Positions 10,201-27,470 of a stretch of DNA of 40,118 nt are shown here, piece after piece. This DNA is from Syncephalis plumigaleata (Eukaryota > Zoopagomycota > Zoopagomycetes > Zoopagales > Piptocephalidaceae): assembly GCA_025201365.1 (NCBI GenBank), contig JAIXMF010000098.1:1-40118 (forward strand), written 5' to 3'. Made by a program: the position numbers and the translations under genes. The notes under the pieces were generated by a model. That model saw only the letters and a program-made list of their open reading frames with translations, was not told where the DNA came from and searched no databases. The number at the start of each line of letters is the position of its first letter. Position 1 is the stretch's first letter.

Positions 10201-13200
10201 TGATTATGACGGAATGGACATACAAAGTAAGTTCTTTACTTGATGCTTCTTTTTGTATATTATACTAATGCATATGCATATAGGGTAAATACTAAATAAC
10301 TCAATTGATTGACCATGACATTTAACAATAACATCCCAATGAAGATCTGATATACACGAGCATAGTATACTAGGTATGATGCAACTATTATCTACAAGGC
10401 ATCTTTGTCAAATACAAAGTCGAGTCAAGTTAAATCAATTACTACGCGAGTCAACACAACAACAACAACGCATGATGATCATTGATATGCTACGCCTACG
10501 AATACTACTTCAATTGCAGACATTAGATGATGCAACACCATTCTACATACAAGAATGTCTATCGGTGATGGAGTATATATGGCGTATAGATGGTTTCCAT
10601 CAATCTAGCATTGATTGTCTACTCAATGATAATGTCGTCATTGCCTATTTCCTAGCTACTAATTATCGGGACGATCAACAAGACAATCTCGTTGAAGGTC
10701 GAATATCCCAGATGATTACTTATTGTATCCTTATGCTGTATACATATGTCTATTATTATTATTACTATTATACGTATACTTAACTATTACTATTCCTATG
10801 ATAGATGTTCTCTTCATTTGTTGGCGTACACAAACTATTCAGACACTTCCGATGCATCTACGCCAATCACTAGGTCCATGGGCATTATATGTATCTACAA
10901 CCACCACGGCAAGTTTATTGGATTATGAAGAGACTGCCATTGTATTGCAAGTACTTGGTCCTATCATTGAAGACTCTAGTTTAATGGCTATCATGGAGCG
11001 TTTACTTAAAAGCTCATGGCCATCTGAGGCCACACCAATCATTGTAAGACTTATGGGCAATCTATTCGCGTTAATGGCGGGTCGACAAGATACGATGCCG
11101 ATAGTTAGAAATAATGCTGAATCTTTATTACAACTATGGCGACAATCGACAGATGAGATCCTAGACGAGGTCATGTTAGTGGTGGTAGCGGCCACCTCTC
11201 CTTTACTATTCGCCAATGCATCGACTATTGTGTATGAGCGTAGTATTCATTGTCAAAAGATATTTGCACCTACATTGTCTACTATGCCATTTCACTTGCA
11301 AGACAATGATATAGAACGACTATTAGTTGATGCAACATCAGTTCGATTAGAATTACTAGTTATTGCGGCTACCTTAGATGGTCAATTACGTAGCAAAGTG
11401 GCTAGACTACTCAATACGAATCATTTGTCAGCAAGTGTGTCATTAATTGATCTGGTCGAATTCACCACAAGATATACACAACTATACTGTCCATTACATA
11501 TTGTTGAGATGGAACATGAGACAGACGAATTAGTATGGTATTCCGATACAAATGATGAAGCCATTCAATCAGTTTGCATGCTTATGAACCGTATACTGCA
11601 TACTATTCTGACATCTTCCACACATCGTTCACAAGTACAACAAGCGATAACCCTATTACAACGATGGTGGCCATTTTCTACTTTGGAGTATAGACGACAA
11701 TGCTTGTTGGAACTACAAAGAGGATTGCAACATTCGAATAGCACAATCATAATGGAATTAGTCAGTCATTTACTAGTACATCAAGATGAATCATTACATC
11801 CAATCTATACTCAAGTAGTTGATGCAGGCATAAGAGCAATTACTAGTATGACAATGATACCAGAATCGATTAATGCAGCATTAGGTAAATAATTAGATAT
11901 TTGTATTAATAATATTTACTAATCAATATATATATATGTATATTGCTAGTGATCCTATTGAATCCAAGTTATTCCCTTGTTGTTGATGGAACATTAGTAG
12001 AAGGTCTACTTGTTACTATAACTACTCAGTTGGACAAGTCACCACAAGGATTACGTGTTGTACGCGTGTTATTTGATCTATTGCATAAGCACAATGATAC
12101 TAAGGTAATTGTATGTCTATACTAAATGTCATACACTAATCATGCGATATAGTCATTGAATGAACAAGTTACACGATGGATTGAGCAACTGGTTGTGCTG
12201 CCATTATCGTGGCTTTCAAATGGCAAATATCGTGCTGAATTACTAGAACTACTACTAGCATTATCCGATTATGGTGCAACATCGATATTCTCATCGACAC
12301 TAGTCGATCTACTTATGCCACATTATACGGCGTCATTATCATTGGCCGATCAATATCAACTAGCTTTTCTATGGCATTACGAGCGATCAGAGAAGGAGGA
12401 ACCGATGTTGGTGCACGCTCTTCAATGGAGTCCACATCCCAATATTACACGTACAGTCACACCATTACTGCATGTCACTAGTACACCCGAGCAGGTAGCT
12501 GCTGTTCAAGCACTACTAAATGATATCGATCGTGAACGTATGTGGCATACAATACGTCACTTCCCTATCACACGTTGTATCGATGCTCGAGTGATTAATA
12601 AGGATGAGGAGAACAGCAACGAGAATAATGATCGTCTCTATGATCCACTATACTTTTTGTCAATCTTTTCATTTCTAGCCTCGCTTAATGGTGTTGTACC
12701 TACTAGAATGTGGGTAGAGACACATGCCTTAGGCTTAGCGGTAGTGTCACTATCTGCCAATGATGATATGTTACGTCGTGTGGCCTATACACTATTGGAT
12801 CAATTGTTGCCTGTATTACAGGTAATAGCTAGTGTTTAACTTGTTACATGAGTGTCACTAACTAATGAATGTACTAGGCGAGTGATGACTGGAAGGAACG
12901 ACGTCAAGTGCTCTGGCTTCTAGTCTCGCTTAAGAGTAGTATTCCACAGCGGGATCCATTGCCTGCACGTCTACCCATGCTTATTACTCAGTTTGCCGCA
13001 CATGCAATTAAACTAGCACTGACACCATGGCATTACATGTATCCTCTAGTCAATGGTTTCTTATTACAACGACCTTGTCTAGATCTAGAGGTAAGCATCT
13101 CGTTTATTATCTCGCTTATTCAATTAATCCAATTATTATTAGGATGTGCCAATGTTCTATAGTCTATTCCATGCGGCGACACCTGATGTCAAACGTCGTA

Positions 13201-14268
13201 AACAATGGATACTCCAACTATTAGTTGATGGACTCTGTGATGCATCAGTAAGTGGAAGGAATTGATGAGTAATACGTTTGTTTGTCTATATACATACTCA
13301 TTGTAACACTATCTATTCTAGGATTATGCATTGTATAGACGACGTCATGTGGTTGACTTGTGTCTAGATTACGCATCATCACCATTCTGTGATGTCAATG
13401 ACTTCAAACTGATTCTCGAGGTGAGTTATACGAACAAAGAGGTCGATACTATTCCATAGCCCACACGATGACTAATCACTAGACTAGCTATTGAGTCGTG
13501 CCGCTGATATCGATGGTGTATTAGAGGAAATAGTAATGCAGCATGGGGTACTCGTTTGGGTACAAACAGCGTTAAATATGCCAATGGTAGTCACATCACC
13601 TGCATTACAGGTGACAATGTTTGGATTGGCAAATCGAGTTTGTCGTCGATTATGCACCGTCAAATCTAGAATGCGTGAATCATGGATAAATCAACAGATA
13701 CAAAATATCATGACTACCATGGTTACTCGAGCAGGTTAGTTATTGCTATTGCTATTACTTGAATGCTTGACTAGGATTGTATTAGTAACAGCGACAAACA
13801 ATTCATTGTATTATAGATAATCTATTCGCTTTAGCCATGACGATAGAAACATTGGCACAGGCGGAATCACAAGATATCCATCTGTTTACATTGGCACAAG
13901 CCCAAATGCTGCAATTGCAACTGCACTCATTTAAGTCCGGGATACGTAGTGATAACGAGGGATTAGCATCATCTGTGGATATACCAATATGGGCCTATCC
14001 CGATAACGCGTGGAATACGCATAATTTATTTGTCCGATGCATTACAGGTTTATTCGAACTAGTATTCAACTCATCTATCGCTTCATACAATACTACAGCT
14101 ACAAATAGTAGTAATAATAGTAGTAACCAGCTTATTCATATACGCGAATGCGTCACTCGACTGGCCTTAACAGAACGAATTGAACCGTCTGTCTCTTGGC
14201 TTCGACAAGCTAAACAGTCACTATCCAGCGGTGGTGACTATCACCATTCATCACTCGTTACATCATAA
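7259..14268 (+). CDS. URB1: URB1/Npa1 nucleolar pre-ribosomal-associated protein 1
   Basis: Large helical-repeat protein of early 60S pre-ribosomes in the nucleolus, needed for 27S pre-rRNA maturation in yeast. My join: 7259-7373, 7428-7555, 7607-7870, 7936-8014, 8074-8204, 8269-8373, 8443-8750, 8809-9295, 9362-9494, 9549-10226, 10374-10724, 10805-11884, 11950-12104, 12153-12821, 12878-13090, 13143-13247, 13322-13420, 13488-13734, 13817-14268. This gives about 1932 residues, close to yeast Urb1 (1764). The Npa1 region includes GELYTNFNFSLNALRRI around residue 170. The C-terminal NopRA1 region has MYPLVNGFLLQRPCLDLEDV then PMFYSLF near residues 1613-1640, the most recognisable family segment. 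The intron 10725-10804 has U12-type signals, and the intron 10227-10373 is unusually long (147 nt) for this gene. Assignment is by recognised motifs and length; no alignment was made. Confidence 0.85.
10725..10804 (+). other. U12-type GT-AG intron in URB1
   Basis: The donor is GTATCCTTA, against the minor-spliceosome consensus RTATCCTTT. A branch-like ATACTTAAC (10776-10784) resembles TTCCTTAAC at 7 of 9 positions and lies 21 nt before the acceptor AG. The reading phase (one base before, two after) joins ITY to YVLFICWR correctly. Other introns of this gene begin GTAAGT, GTACGT, GTAAAT or similar and carry CTAAT branch sites. Confidence 0.65.
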
Positions 14269-15012
14269 TACACTATTGAGTAAATAAATAGATCTACAGT
14301 CATTGACTATTTGTCAGCATCATCTATATTCGCACAATGACTCATTTATACATTACCATTTATTCGGGTAAACATCACTCGTACTACCATAACCATAGTA
14401 ACCGTGATATTGATTGCGGTAATGTAATTGTGACAATGTTCATTTAAAATGGAATGCGTTGACATGTAGTGCTCATGTCGTATGTGTCGTATGTGTGTGT
14501 GTGTGTGTCCACACCACATGGTAGAACAATGCTCTATAAAAGTAACAAGAGCTCAGCCAATCAATGAGCCATACAACAAGGAGATTTGTCAGCGCTACCT
14601 CTTTTCCTTCTCCTCTTATCCATTTCGGGAAAACTCTTGTAAAATCCGACATGCGTTCATAAAAAAAGCGTAGGAAAAAAAAGATAAAAGAAAGAAGGTG
14701 AATCAAAGTTAGTAAACATTTTTACTACAACACGTATGATACTTGCTATTTAGTAACCAATATTGCTAGTATACGCTCTCTCCTCTCTCTCTTCTCTTTC
14801 TATTTCACTATTGGTGTACGGAGTGATATTCACTCTACGTTTTGTTCAGATTGATTTGCATATCATTTTATAGCGTCAGGTCTCTATTTCTTATTATATC
14901 ATTATTGTGTTGTCGTTGTTGTAGCTATTGGTATTAATTTGCCAATTGATCATTATTATTATTATCATTATCATATCTCAAAATAAGCAATATTTCATAA
15001 CTATTCTATAAC
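14269..15012 (+). promoter_or_regulatory. intergenic region and promoter of the ABC transporter
   Basis: No gene is seen. A (TG)n tract is at about 14492-14508, TATAAA at 14535-14540, and a strongly CT-rich stretch at about 14775-14805. The distance from TATA to the ATG at 15013 (about 475 bp) implies a long leader, perhaps with an unannotated 5' intron, or that the downstream CT-rich zone is the real start region. Confidence 0.45.
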
Positions 15013-19918
<4,906 letters not shown>

Positions 19919-20339
19919 CATTAAAAATAACTATAATATCCTTCATTCATTATTCTAGTATTTAACAAAAATAAAACATAACATTAACAACATCTCCATT
20001 GAAATTGTCACGTTGTTAAATGCACGTTTGCTACACGAACAGACAATGCGTTCACGTTGGCATGTCTCTAAAAATAGTTTTCATCTGCCAATCAAAGCTC
20101 TAATTCATTTTCCTATTATGGATGGCTAATTCAAAGGTGGAAGCGCCGCTATAAAGACAGACGATATCTCTTTATATTCGCCAGCACTCTTTGGTATTTC
20201 ATTACTACTACTTTATCATTTTCAAATTCGCGTGTAACTAAATGTAAGTAGTAAAGCCGCCGTATATATATATATATATATCTATTTGAATTGCTTATAG
20301 TTTACTTATCTCTCTTTGGTGTTCATTTCAGTATATAAC
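19919..20339 (+). promoter_or_regulatory. intergenic region; probable 5' UTR intron of the PSD gene
   Basis: AATAAA at 19970-19975 serves the ABC gene. TATAAA at 20150-20155 begins the next promoter. A GTAAGT at 20244 and TTTCAG ending at 20331 could bound a leader intron of 88 nt, ending nine bases before the ATG at 20340; this is inferred from splice signals only. A (TA)n tract is at about 20262-20281. Confidence 0.5.
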
Positions 20340-23300
20340 ATGAGCTTTCTCTTTCAAGTTCCAAGCTTTAAGATACGAGTGTGCGCCATTAGTGGTCGAG
20401 ATTTGGCAGCAAAAGATCGTAATGGCCTTTCCGACCCATTTCTCAAGTTTAAACTAGGAGAACAGAAGCATTCGACACACGTGTGCCTAGAGACACTATC
20501 TCCTACTTGGGATGATAAGTTCGATTTAGTACTACCAGTGAGTAAACCACCAACTCACCTGGTTATCGTCTGTTGGGACAAGGATCGATTTGGTAGAGAT
20601 TTCATGGGAGAGATTAAAATCCCAATTGCAGATTTATTTATGCGCAACGGTCGGCCACGACTATTCGAAAACAACGGGCCACAATGGCATAAATTGGAGA
20701 CACGCGGAAAGGAAGTAGTAAGCGGAGAGATTCAACTACACTGGGGATTCAAATGCAATAAGCGTGATTTACAACGCCATCTGGATTGGTGTCTGCTACT
20801 CGAGGGTATTTTCGGTCGAAAACTGGCCACTGATATGATCAAGTTACAAAAGGAAGACGATGCAGCTGCCAAAGCAAAACTAGAAGCCAATACAAAAGTG
20901 GGCGATGCCGGTATTATGAATTTGGGCGGTAGTATTGTGTCGCGATTGACGGCCGAAGCCCTTCGCCGTAAGGAGCAAATGATGAAGTTTACGGAAAAGC
21001 TAACGCAATCATCGAGTTTCAATAAGACGACAACAACTGAGACGGCAGACAATACGACGGAAGTACCATCTGAGACGAAGAAACCGGAGAAGAAACCAAT
21101 AGTGGCCAGTGCAAGTACTCCGGAGAAGAAAGAAAAGAAGGAGAAGAAGGAAGAAAAAGCGGAAGAAGGAAAAGACGCTAAATCAAAGGAGGATAAGAAG
21201 TACAGCGAGGAGAAGACAAATGTAGTAGAGGATAAAAAGGAGGATACAAGCGCTGTTAAGCAACCGGAGAAGAAAGAAACATCGAATGGTAGTGCATCTG
21301 ATGATAAAACTGAGCCTACTGTTACTGCTTCAACCGGCATTACATCAGAACAACCACCACCATTAGTGTTTATGGTGCTGCCGATCATCATGGCTACTTA
21401 AATCAAGAGCAAGTACTGGTTACCGACAAAATAAGCATGCCAGTACCGCAGATTGATGGTGTGGAAACAGGATATAACCATTTATACACGTCGGTATCCT
21501 ATCAAACTACAGCTATCGCTCAGAATACCGTGCAACCTGCGTCATCATTCTCCGAGGGAATGGCCCCCATGAGCATGCCTACCGTGGAGATTCCATCATT
21601 CACTGCCGAGGAACGACAACAAATTCTTGCCATGCCAGAGCCTTACATGTACTATTCGGCGGCGGAAGATGTTAAACCGCTTATTGTCATTGCACAGGAA
21701 GCGGCACAAGCCACGGAGATTGGTCCACCAACAGGTATTACCGCCAACGAGATGGTTATATCGGCGGTTAGTGCGGCGGCCAAGGCAGCAGCGGATAATC
21801 CATCCGCACAAGCTCGTATGATTCGCGTTGAATCCGATGATGAAGATGAGCTTGCCGCTGATGGTTCCAATGTCAAGGATACATACTCGGCGCGCGCGAT
21901 ACCATCACGTAGTATGTCATTGCCGATACCGTCACCTGAAGTGTTAGGTGTAGTGTTCGTGGATGTGGTAGCAGCCAAGGATTTGCCACCGTTAAAGAAC
22001 TTTCTACATACCGGATTCGACATGGATCCATTTGCTATTGTTACATTCGGGCGTAATACATTCCGTACACAAGCCATACGTCATACGCTAAACCCCATCT
22101 GGAATGAACGTCTCTACTTCCACCTCGCCAAGCACGAGCTATCCTATCCTATCACCTTCACTATCATGGATAAGGACAAATTCAGCAATAATGATCGTGT
22201 GGCTACCGCGTCACTATCTATTATGGATCTATTATCGGGATCGAATGTCAATATCGACGACTATACCGGTCGGAATGATGCAAATAATGTCATACCTAAT
22301 GATATGGATACGCCTCAGGAGCACACACTTACAATGCTGCCAGCGAAGGACAGCGGCTGGGAAGGACATTGCACCATTACATTCAGAGTGCGCTTTATTC
22401 GTTACACCACGCTACGTCGTCGTTTCTGGCATTCGTTAACCGAGCAATACGATTCTGATGGCAATCAACGAATTAACCGTGTCGAATTGCTAACAATGCT
22501 AGACAGTCTCGGTAGTACGCTGACGGAAGCCACTATCGATGGTTTCTTCCGTCGATTCAACAAAGATCCGGCACAAGGCGACGAGCTAGAGTTCGACGAG
22601 CTGGCGATGTGCCTTGAGCAACATTTACAAACGCAACATGGACCTCGTCCCGTTGAAATCGGTTCTCCATCCTCGGACGTGACATCATCTAGCAACAGCA
22701 ATGAGGGATTGACGGTGGCAGCCGAACCAACAGGACGTAAGCGTATCTTTTCATTCAACAAGGAGGTCAACAACAGTTCAAAAGAGGAGGTGGCCGAGTC
22801 GGGCGAGCAAGTCATTCGTATTCGGAGTGTCCCATCTGTCATAAACCGGATCTCTTGGGCAAGGACGACGTCAGCATTCTAACACATGTCGCCATTTGCA
22901 CGCTTAACGATCCCGAGAAGGTGGATCGATTCATGATGGGTAATTTCGTTACGGAGGCACAAGCTCAACGTCGCTGGTTCAATAAGTTAGCGGCATTCGT
23001 TAGCTATGGCAGCTATAGCATTGGCAAGAATAATGCAAACATCATTGTACTTGATCGAGCCACCGGACAACTGATCGAGGAGAAGATGCCGACCTACATT
23101 CGTATGGGTATTCGTATGTTGTATCAAAGCATCGGATCAAAGACTACGGTCGAGTCAAAGTCCATTCGAAATTTATTCGCTTCCCTGTCCATTAAGCAAG
23201 GCAAGAAGTTCACTAATCCCGAGTCCGTACGTGATATCGCGCCATTCATTGAATTCCACCAATTGAACGTGAATGAAATCGCCGACCCGTTGGATTCATT

Positions 23301-24091
23301 CGCTAACTTTAACGAATTCTTCTATCGTAAACTCAAGCCGGGAGCACGTCACATTGCCGGACGTAATGATCCACGCGTTGCCGTGTCGCCGGCCGACGCA
23401 CGTATTCTATGCTTCCCCACGGTGACGCAAGCGACCCAACTGTGGATTAAGGGTGATCTGTTCACGCTACCACGTTTACTGGATGACGCTGAACTTGCCG
23501 CCCGCTACGAGGGTGGAGCACTATGCATTTTCCGATTGGCACCGCAGGATTATCATCGATTCCACATCCCGGTAGATGGCGTATTCTCCGAGCCGAAGCC
23601 CATTGATGGCGCTTATTATACGGTAAATCCAATGGCAATCCGATCGTCACTCGATGTCTACGGCGAGAATAAGCGTATTGTCAGCGTATTGGAGAGCGAG
23701 AAATTCGGTCGAGTCACCTATGTTTGTATTGGTGCCATGCTGGTAAGTTTCTTGCTTTTATCATTTTCCTCATGAATAGTATGAAGACGATTAACGCGCT
23801 AATGAATGCTAATCTAGGTGGGATCGATCGTGTTGACGAGTGAACCTGGTAGAAAGTACATTCATGGCGATGAACATGGCTACTTTGCATTTGGTGGTAG
23901 CACCATTGTAATGCTGTTCGAACCGAATAGAATTCAACTGGATGCAGATCTACTGGAAAATGCTAGTAAACCATTGGAAACTTTGGTAAGTTATATAGAC
24001 TATACATTCATATATACATTTATTAATACTTTATAATACATCTCTATAGGTTAAAATGGGAGAATCAATTGGTAAAGCAATTCAAGAATGA
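20340..24091 (+). CDS. PSD2: phosphatidylserine decarboxylase, C2-domain (Psd2-like) type, frame changes twice
   Basis: Pyruvoyl enzyme converting phosphatidylserine to phosphatidylethanolamine; the C2-bearing type works in endosome/Golgi-vacuole membranes in yeast. Exons: 20340-23742, 23818-23985, 24050-24091. Order: C2-A (GRDLAAKDRNGLSDPF), a Lys/Glu-rich linker, C2-B (FDMDPFAIVTFGRNTF), an EF-hand-like pair (YDSDGNQRINRVELL), a CPIC..C cysteine motif, and the decarboxylase domain. The latter has SPADAR, the FRLAPQDYHRFHIP histidine segment, and FGGST, whose serine would become the pyruvoyl group. The frame shifts by -1 twice: somewhere in 21314-21401 and again in 22741-22828, where the cysteine motif is read only in the new frame. 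Either short unusual introns or missing bases explain this. All catalytic motifs are present, so the gene is probably functional with an imperfect model or sequence. Confidence 0.85.
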
Positions 24092-24515
24092 ACTGCTTAA
24101 GCAATAGTAGTAGTAATAGTGAATGCGGTTGTGTCATTACGGCAATCATTTTGTAGCACTTAACTTCATTTTACCAATCACTTTCTAATAATAATAACAA
24201 TAATAGCAATATAGTAATAAATACTAAATGAGTGCTTTTACATACATGCGCGCGTGTTGCTACGATAGTTGATGTATTACGATAATTCAATAAACATTAG
24301 TGCTTACACTCGGTGTACATATTATGATTGTTAGCATTCCTATGTGCTAGCATCTTATCAATGACCTATTATGACATCTTAGTGAGACCGCATCTTGCAT
24401 AATGAACCGTCACCATTCTTATCATGAATCCCTATTTCCCTTATGTTGCTTCTAGTATTTCTTAGCATCATATCTCTTATAGTTCTACTTACACGTACTC
24501 TACGTTATTAGCATC
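24092..24515. other. intergenic, PSD 3' flank
   Basis: AT-rich 3' flank of the decarboxylase gene, with AATAAA at 24289-24294. No coding region or RNA gene is recognised. The last 60 bp are pyrimidine-rich, like other leaders in this window, and stop at the ATG of the decayed gene that follows. Confidence 0.5.
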
Positions 24516-25481
24516 ATGCCCCGTGCTAAATCAAGACGATTTACGCGAAAGCGTCGTACTTTACACGCAATAAATCAATGACGAAACTAAGATTTCCTAG
24601 TTACGAAGAATTCTCGGAATGGCTTGCAACAACCGCGTCACCCAATGGTGAACTAGTATACCAGGGATCTACAGAGTAATAGACGGCGGATCATACCAAG
24701 TCATCCCAATGGACCTAACTGGATCAGTGATATGGCCAGCTTATATGTATGCTCACGTTATAAGGAGCATATTGTTAATGAGGAAATTAGACGTATCAAG
24801 CGCGGTATGCCTATAAAAAGAGAAACAAAAGAAAAGGAGGAGAGCCGAATCTTCAGTCACCTTAGAAGATCTCCATGCAAAGCACATTTCATATTCAAGA
24901 CGTCAGAGATAATATTATGAGGTTGACTACTGGTGGAAGCACACGCATGATGACAATGAGGATATGCAGCAGCCATCATATATTACAGAGCTGAGAAATG
25001 AAAAGTATGATGGGCTTGGTGGCTGGAGTCTAATAGGAATCCACTGGAAGAGACCAGAGAATTACTAGATCGAGTAAGTAGGAACGATATAGTTAATTGG
25101 CTTAACATTAATATGAACAATATAACGGTAGACTTTACGTGAAATTGTAATGAAGACGATAATGCCACCACCTTTACCAAAGCAGAGTATACGAGAGCAT
25201 GGCAACGAGTACTAAAATTAAGTAAGCTACTTGGTTTTACCTCAGATAGTGAATTCGCATTAGTGCGCGATCAATTCTGTTATGTACGCCCTATATCCGA
25301 GATTATAACAAGTCAAGAGTATACTCGTGCACGCAACTGGTTAATGACCTCTAGTCATTTACTGAGCTTAGCCATTGACGCGGAAGTGGAAGCTGCTCGC
25401 ATGCAGGTAATCAGATCAAGATTACCACGTCCCCTCTCGGCTACTGCTGCGGTATATCATCGTGTTAGTAATTGTGTCTAA
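24516..25481 (+). pseudogene. decayed gene of unknown family
   Basis: Coding-looking stretches continue on the plus strand but hop between frames. An ATG at 24516 opens a very basic MPRAKSRRFTRKRRTLH. Its stop overlaps a second frame reading MTKLRFPSYEEFSEWLATTA. Later pieces include YEVDYWWKHTHDDNED, a frame with an internal TGA (near 25138), and a last open run ending at 25481 with AEYTRAWQRVLKLSKLLGFT and SQEYTRARNWLMTSSHLLSL. The EYTRA..W motif appears twice, hinting at an internal repeat. At least three frame breaks and one nonsense codon are needed to connect them. No family is recognised; it could be a host gene copy or a remnant of an invading element. Confidence 0.5.
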
Positions 25482-25692
25482 GCCATGCTAGTAAAGGTAT
25501 ACAATAAAGTCAATGTATATTGTTATGCTAACATTTCCATTATTCGATTCAATGTTTATCAATAATTATCTGTACAAGTTCCTTTTTGTTGTAATGTAGC
25601 ATTCTAGATATGCGCTCTACCAATCAATTAGTCGATCTATTAGTAGAAGATACCTTCACTCATTATATATGCCATTATTACTCCCTCATACA

Positions 25693-26024
25693 TCATTGCT
25701 GCTATGATCACCGGAACTACTTTATCGGATTCAAATCAATAAATCTAATGCAATTTATTAAATGGATTTATATACATGTCTTCTGCTATCATCTTACCCG
25801 TAGGTCCTGTGCTGTCTTGTAGTCCTATTCAATTAATGTTATTAACAATTTAATGGCTAGCAAACTAGTGAATGGAATGACCACGTATGCATATATGCTT
25901 ACAACAAGAATGCAATGTTCGATTTTACCAAATGCTTCAATGATAGTTTACACTGTTAACTATACCATACTAAATAAATCGGATCCACATTACAAATACT
26001 TGCATACTCCATGATCATATGCTG
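25693..26024 (+). repeat. left inverted arm
   Basis: The outer end begins TCATTGCTGCTATGATCACC and the inner end is CATATGCTG at 26024. Differences from the right arm are two adjacent bases near 25918-25919 and single changes near 25985 and 26001. The match ends abruptly on both sides. Confidence 0.92.
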
Positions 26025-27139
26025 CATATCGAGTCGTTATCGAACTCTACGTCTGGATGTGCTATAGTAATGATAACGATGCTTAATTAATCGTACATTT
26101 AGTGATCATTAAGCATAACAATAAAGACAGTATTGGTACGTTAACACTTTCATACAAACACAGGCCCATGCCACAAAGCAACCTACAGTCAAAACAAGAT
26201 TATAATACAGCAATAAAATAGAATGATTAAACTAAAATGAGCCTACACTGTTTGCTGGCAATATAGTACAATTAAAAACGAGCAGTATACCAATCATTCC
26301 AATTAATAAGTTATTAGCACGTATATGACAAAGGATCATACATATATATGCTTACACCTGGTAATACTACAACAATGTCTACATGTATGTGACCAAAGAA
26401 AGAGATAAATAAAATGGACAGGTGTAATCCATGGCAATTTATTAGACGTATAAGTGACGTGTGAGAGCAAGAAAGCACAGAGAAACGGTAGAAAATGAGC
26501 AGAAGCAGCAGAAGAGAAGAAGAGAAGAAGAGAAGATTGCATATAGCATGCAAGTTTAGTTATTTGCATTGCATTATTATGCCATTCAGCGACAATTAAG
26601 GTAAATAAACACTCTATTGTATAGACAAGAAGCAGCGTTGTCTGTATAGCGAGGAATGGCAATACCGCGAATGAATAAATTATCAGTACGTTTAGCAGGT
26701 TGTACGTTACCGGTAGTCGAGAATAGAATGGAACAAGACCAAGGAATAGACTAACGACAAGTGATATATTGTTAAGAATGAAAGAAAAGGAACAAGGAAT
26801 AAAGTAATAAGTACTCGGTACAAAGACACGCATACTCGAACAACTTGCAGAAACGACGTGTGCTTGTAGTGGAGTAACCGAGTGTAGATATTATTATGAT
26901 AGAGCGGAGTGATATATGAACGAATAGTGGGAAAAAGACAAGGTGGAGATGACGTGTATTAGCGAGGATAGCATACACATAAGTAACATTACGCATACAA
27001 GACAGGGCAGTGTATGCTAATGAGTAGAACAAGCAATAACAAAGGTGTTATGATACTAAAGACAAATGAGCACATAAATGAGCTAAGATTAGTAGTAAAC
27101 AAAAGAATAACCGGAAGCAATAAACAAGGAATATAGGAA
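26025..27139. other. left inner flank, non-coding
   Basis: No supportable gene. The plus strand is purine-rich from about 26450, so minus-strand frames give long Leu/Ser/Phe/Tyr-rich open runs (for example 26336-26833) with no domain or start context. These look like composition artefacts of a pyrimidine-rich strand, similar in style to the mirror region 29560-30100. Confidence 0.5.
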
Positions 27140-27470
27140 TAGAATGACACAAAGAAGACGCGTATTACTGAGAAAGTGAAGAAGTAAATAAAGAAAGAGA
27201 ATGCGGTTGACACAAAGAAGACGCGTGTTGTTTACTGACAAGTGGAATTAGGTTAGCACAAAGGAGACAGCATTGGTAAAGAAGTAAAGGGAAAGGAAAA
27301 CAAGGGAAACAACTGGAATACAGTTGGCATGAATAAGACAGTACGTGAAAGAAGTCAACGACAAGTGGAATGTAGTCAATACTAAGAATATGTGTATTGT
27401 TTAATGACAAGTGGAATGTAATTGGCACTAAGAAGACGGCGCTGGTAAAGAAGTAAAGGGAAGGGAAACA
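27140..27470 (-). repeat. degenerate tandem repeats, left side
   Basis: Recurring units contain CAAGTGGAAT, GGCAC.AAGAAGACG and GAAGTAAAGGGAA on the plus strand. Read on the minus strand they match the repeats at 29000-29560, sharing for instance CATTCCACTTGTCGYTGACT, then CTTCTTTCAC and TGTATTCCAGTTGTTTCCCT. They form the inner part of the inverted structure. Confidence 0.7.

Noticed and set aside
20732-21391. Minus-strand Ser/Phe-rich ORF opposite the decarboxylase linker
   Set aside because: It is the antisense shadow of the Lys/Glu-rich region.
22741-22828. Programmed -1 frameshifting in the decarboxylase gene
   Set aside because: No X XXY YYZ slippery heptamer in the reading frame and no evident downstream structure; short introns or missing bases are simpler.
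25610-25822. Short ORF across the left inverted arm
   Set aside because: It crosses the arm boundary, and the right-hand copy does not keep the same protein context.
26336-27428. Long minus-strand hydrophobic ORFs as membrane proteins
   Set aside because: They follow from a pyrimidine-rich strand with repeats; no start context, domain or conserved pattern, and the mirror region gives similar runs.
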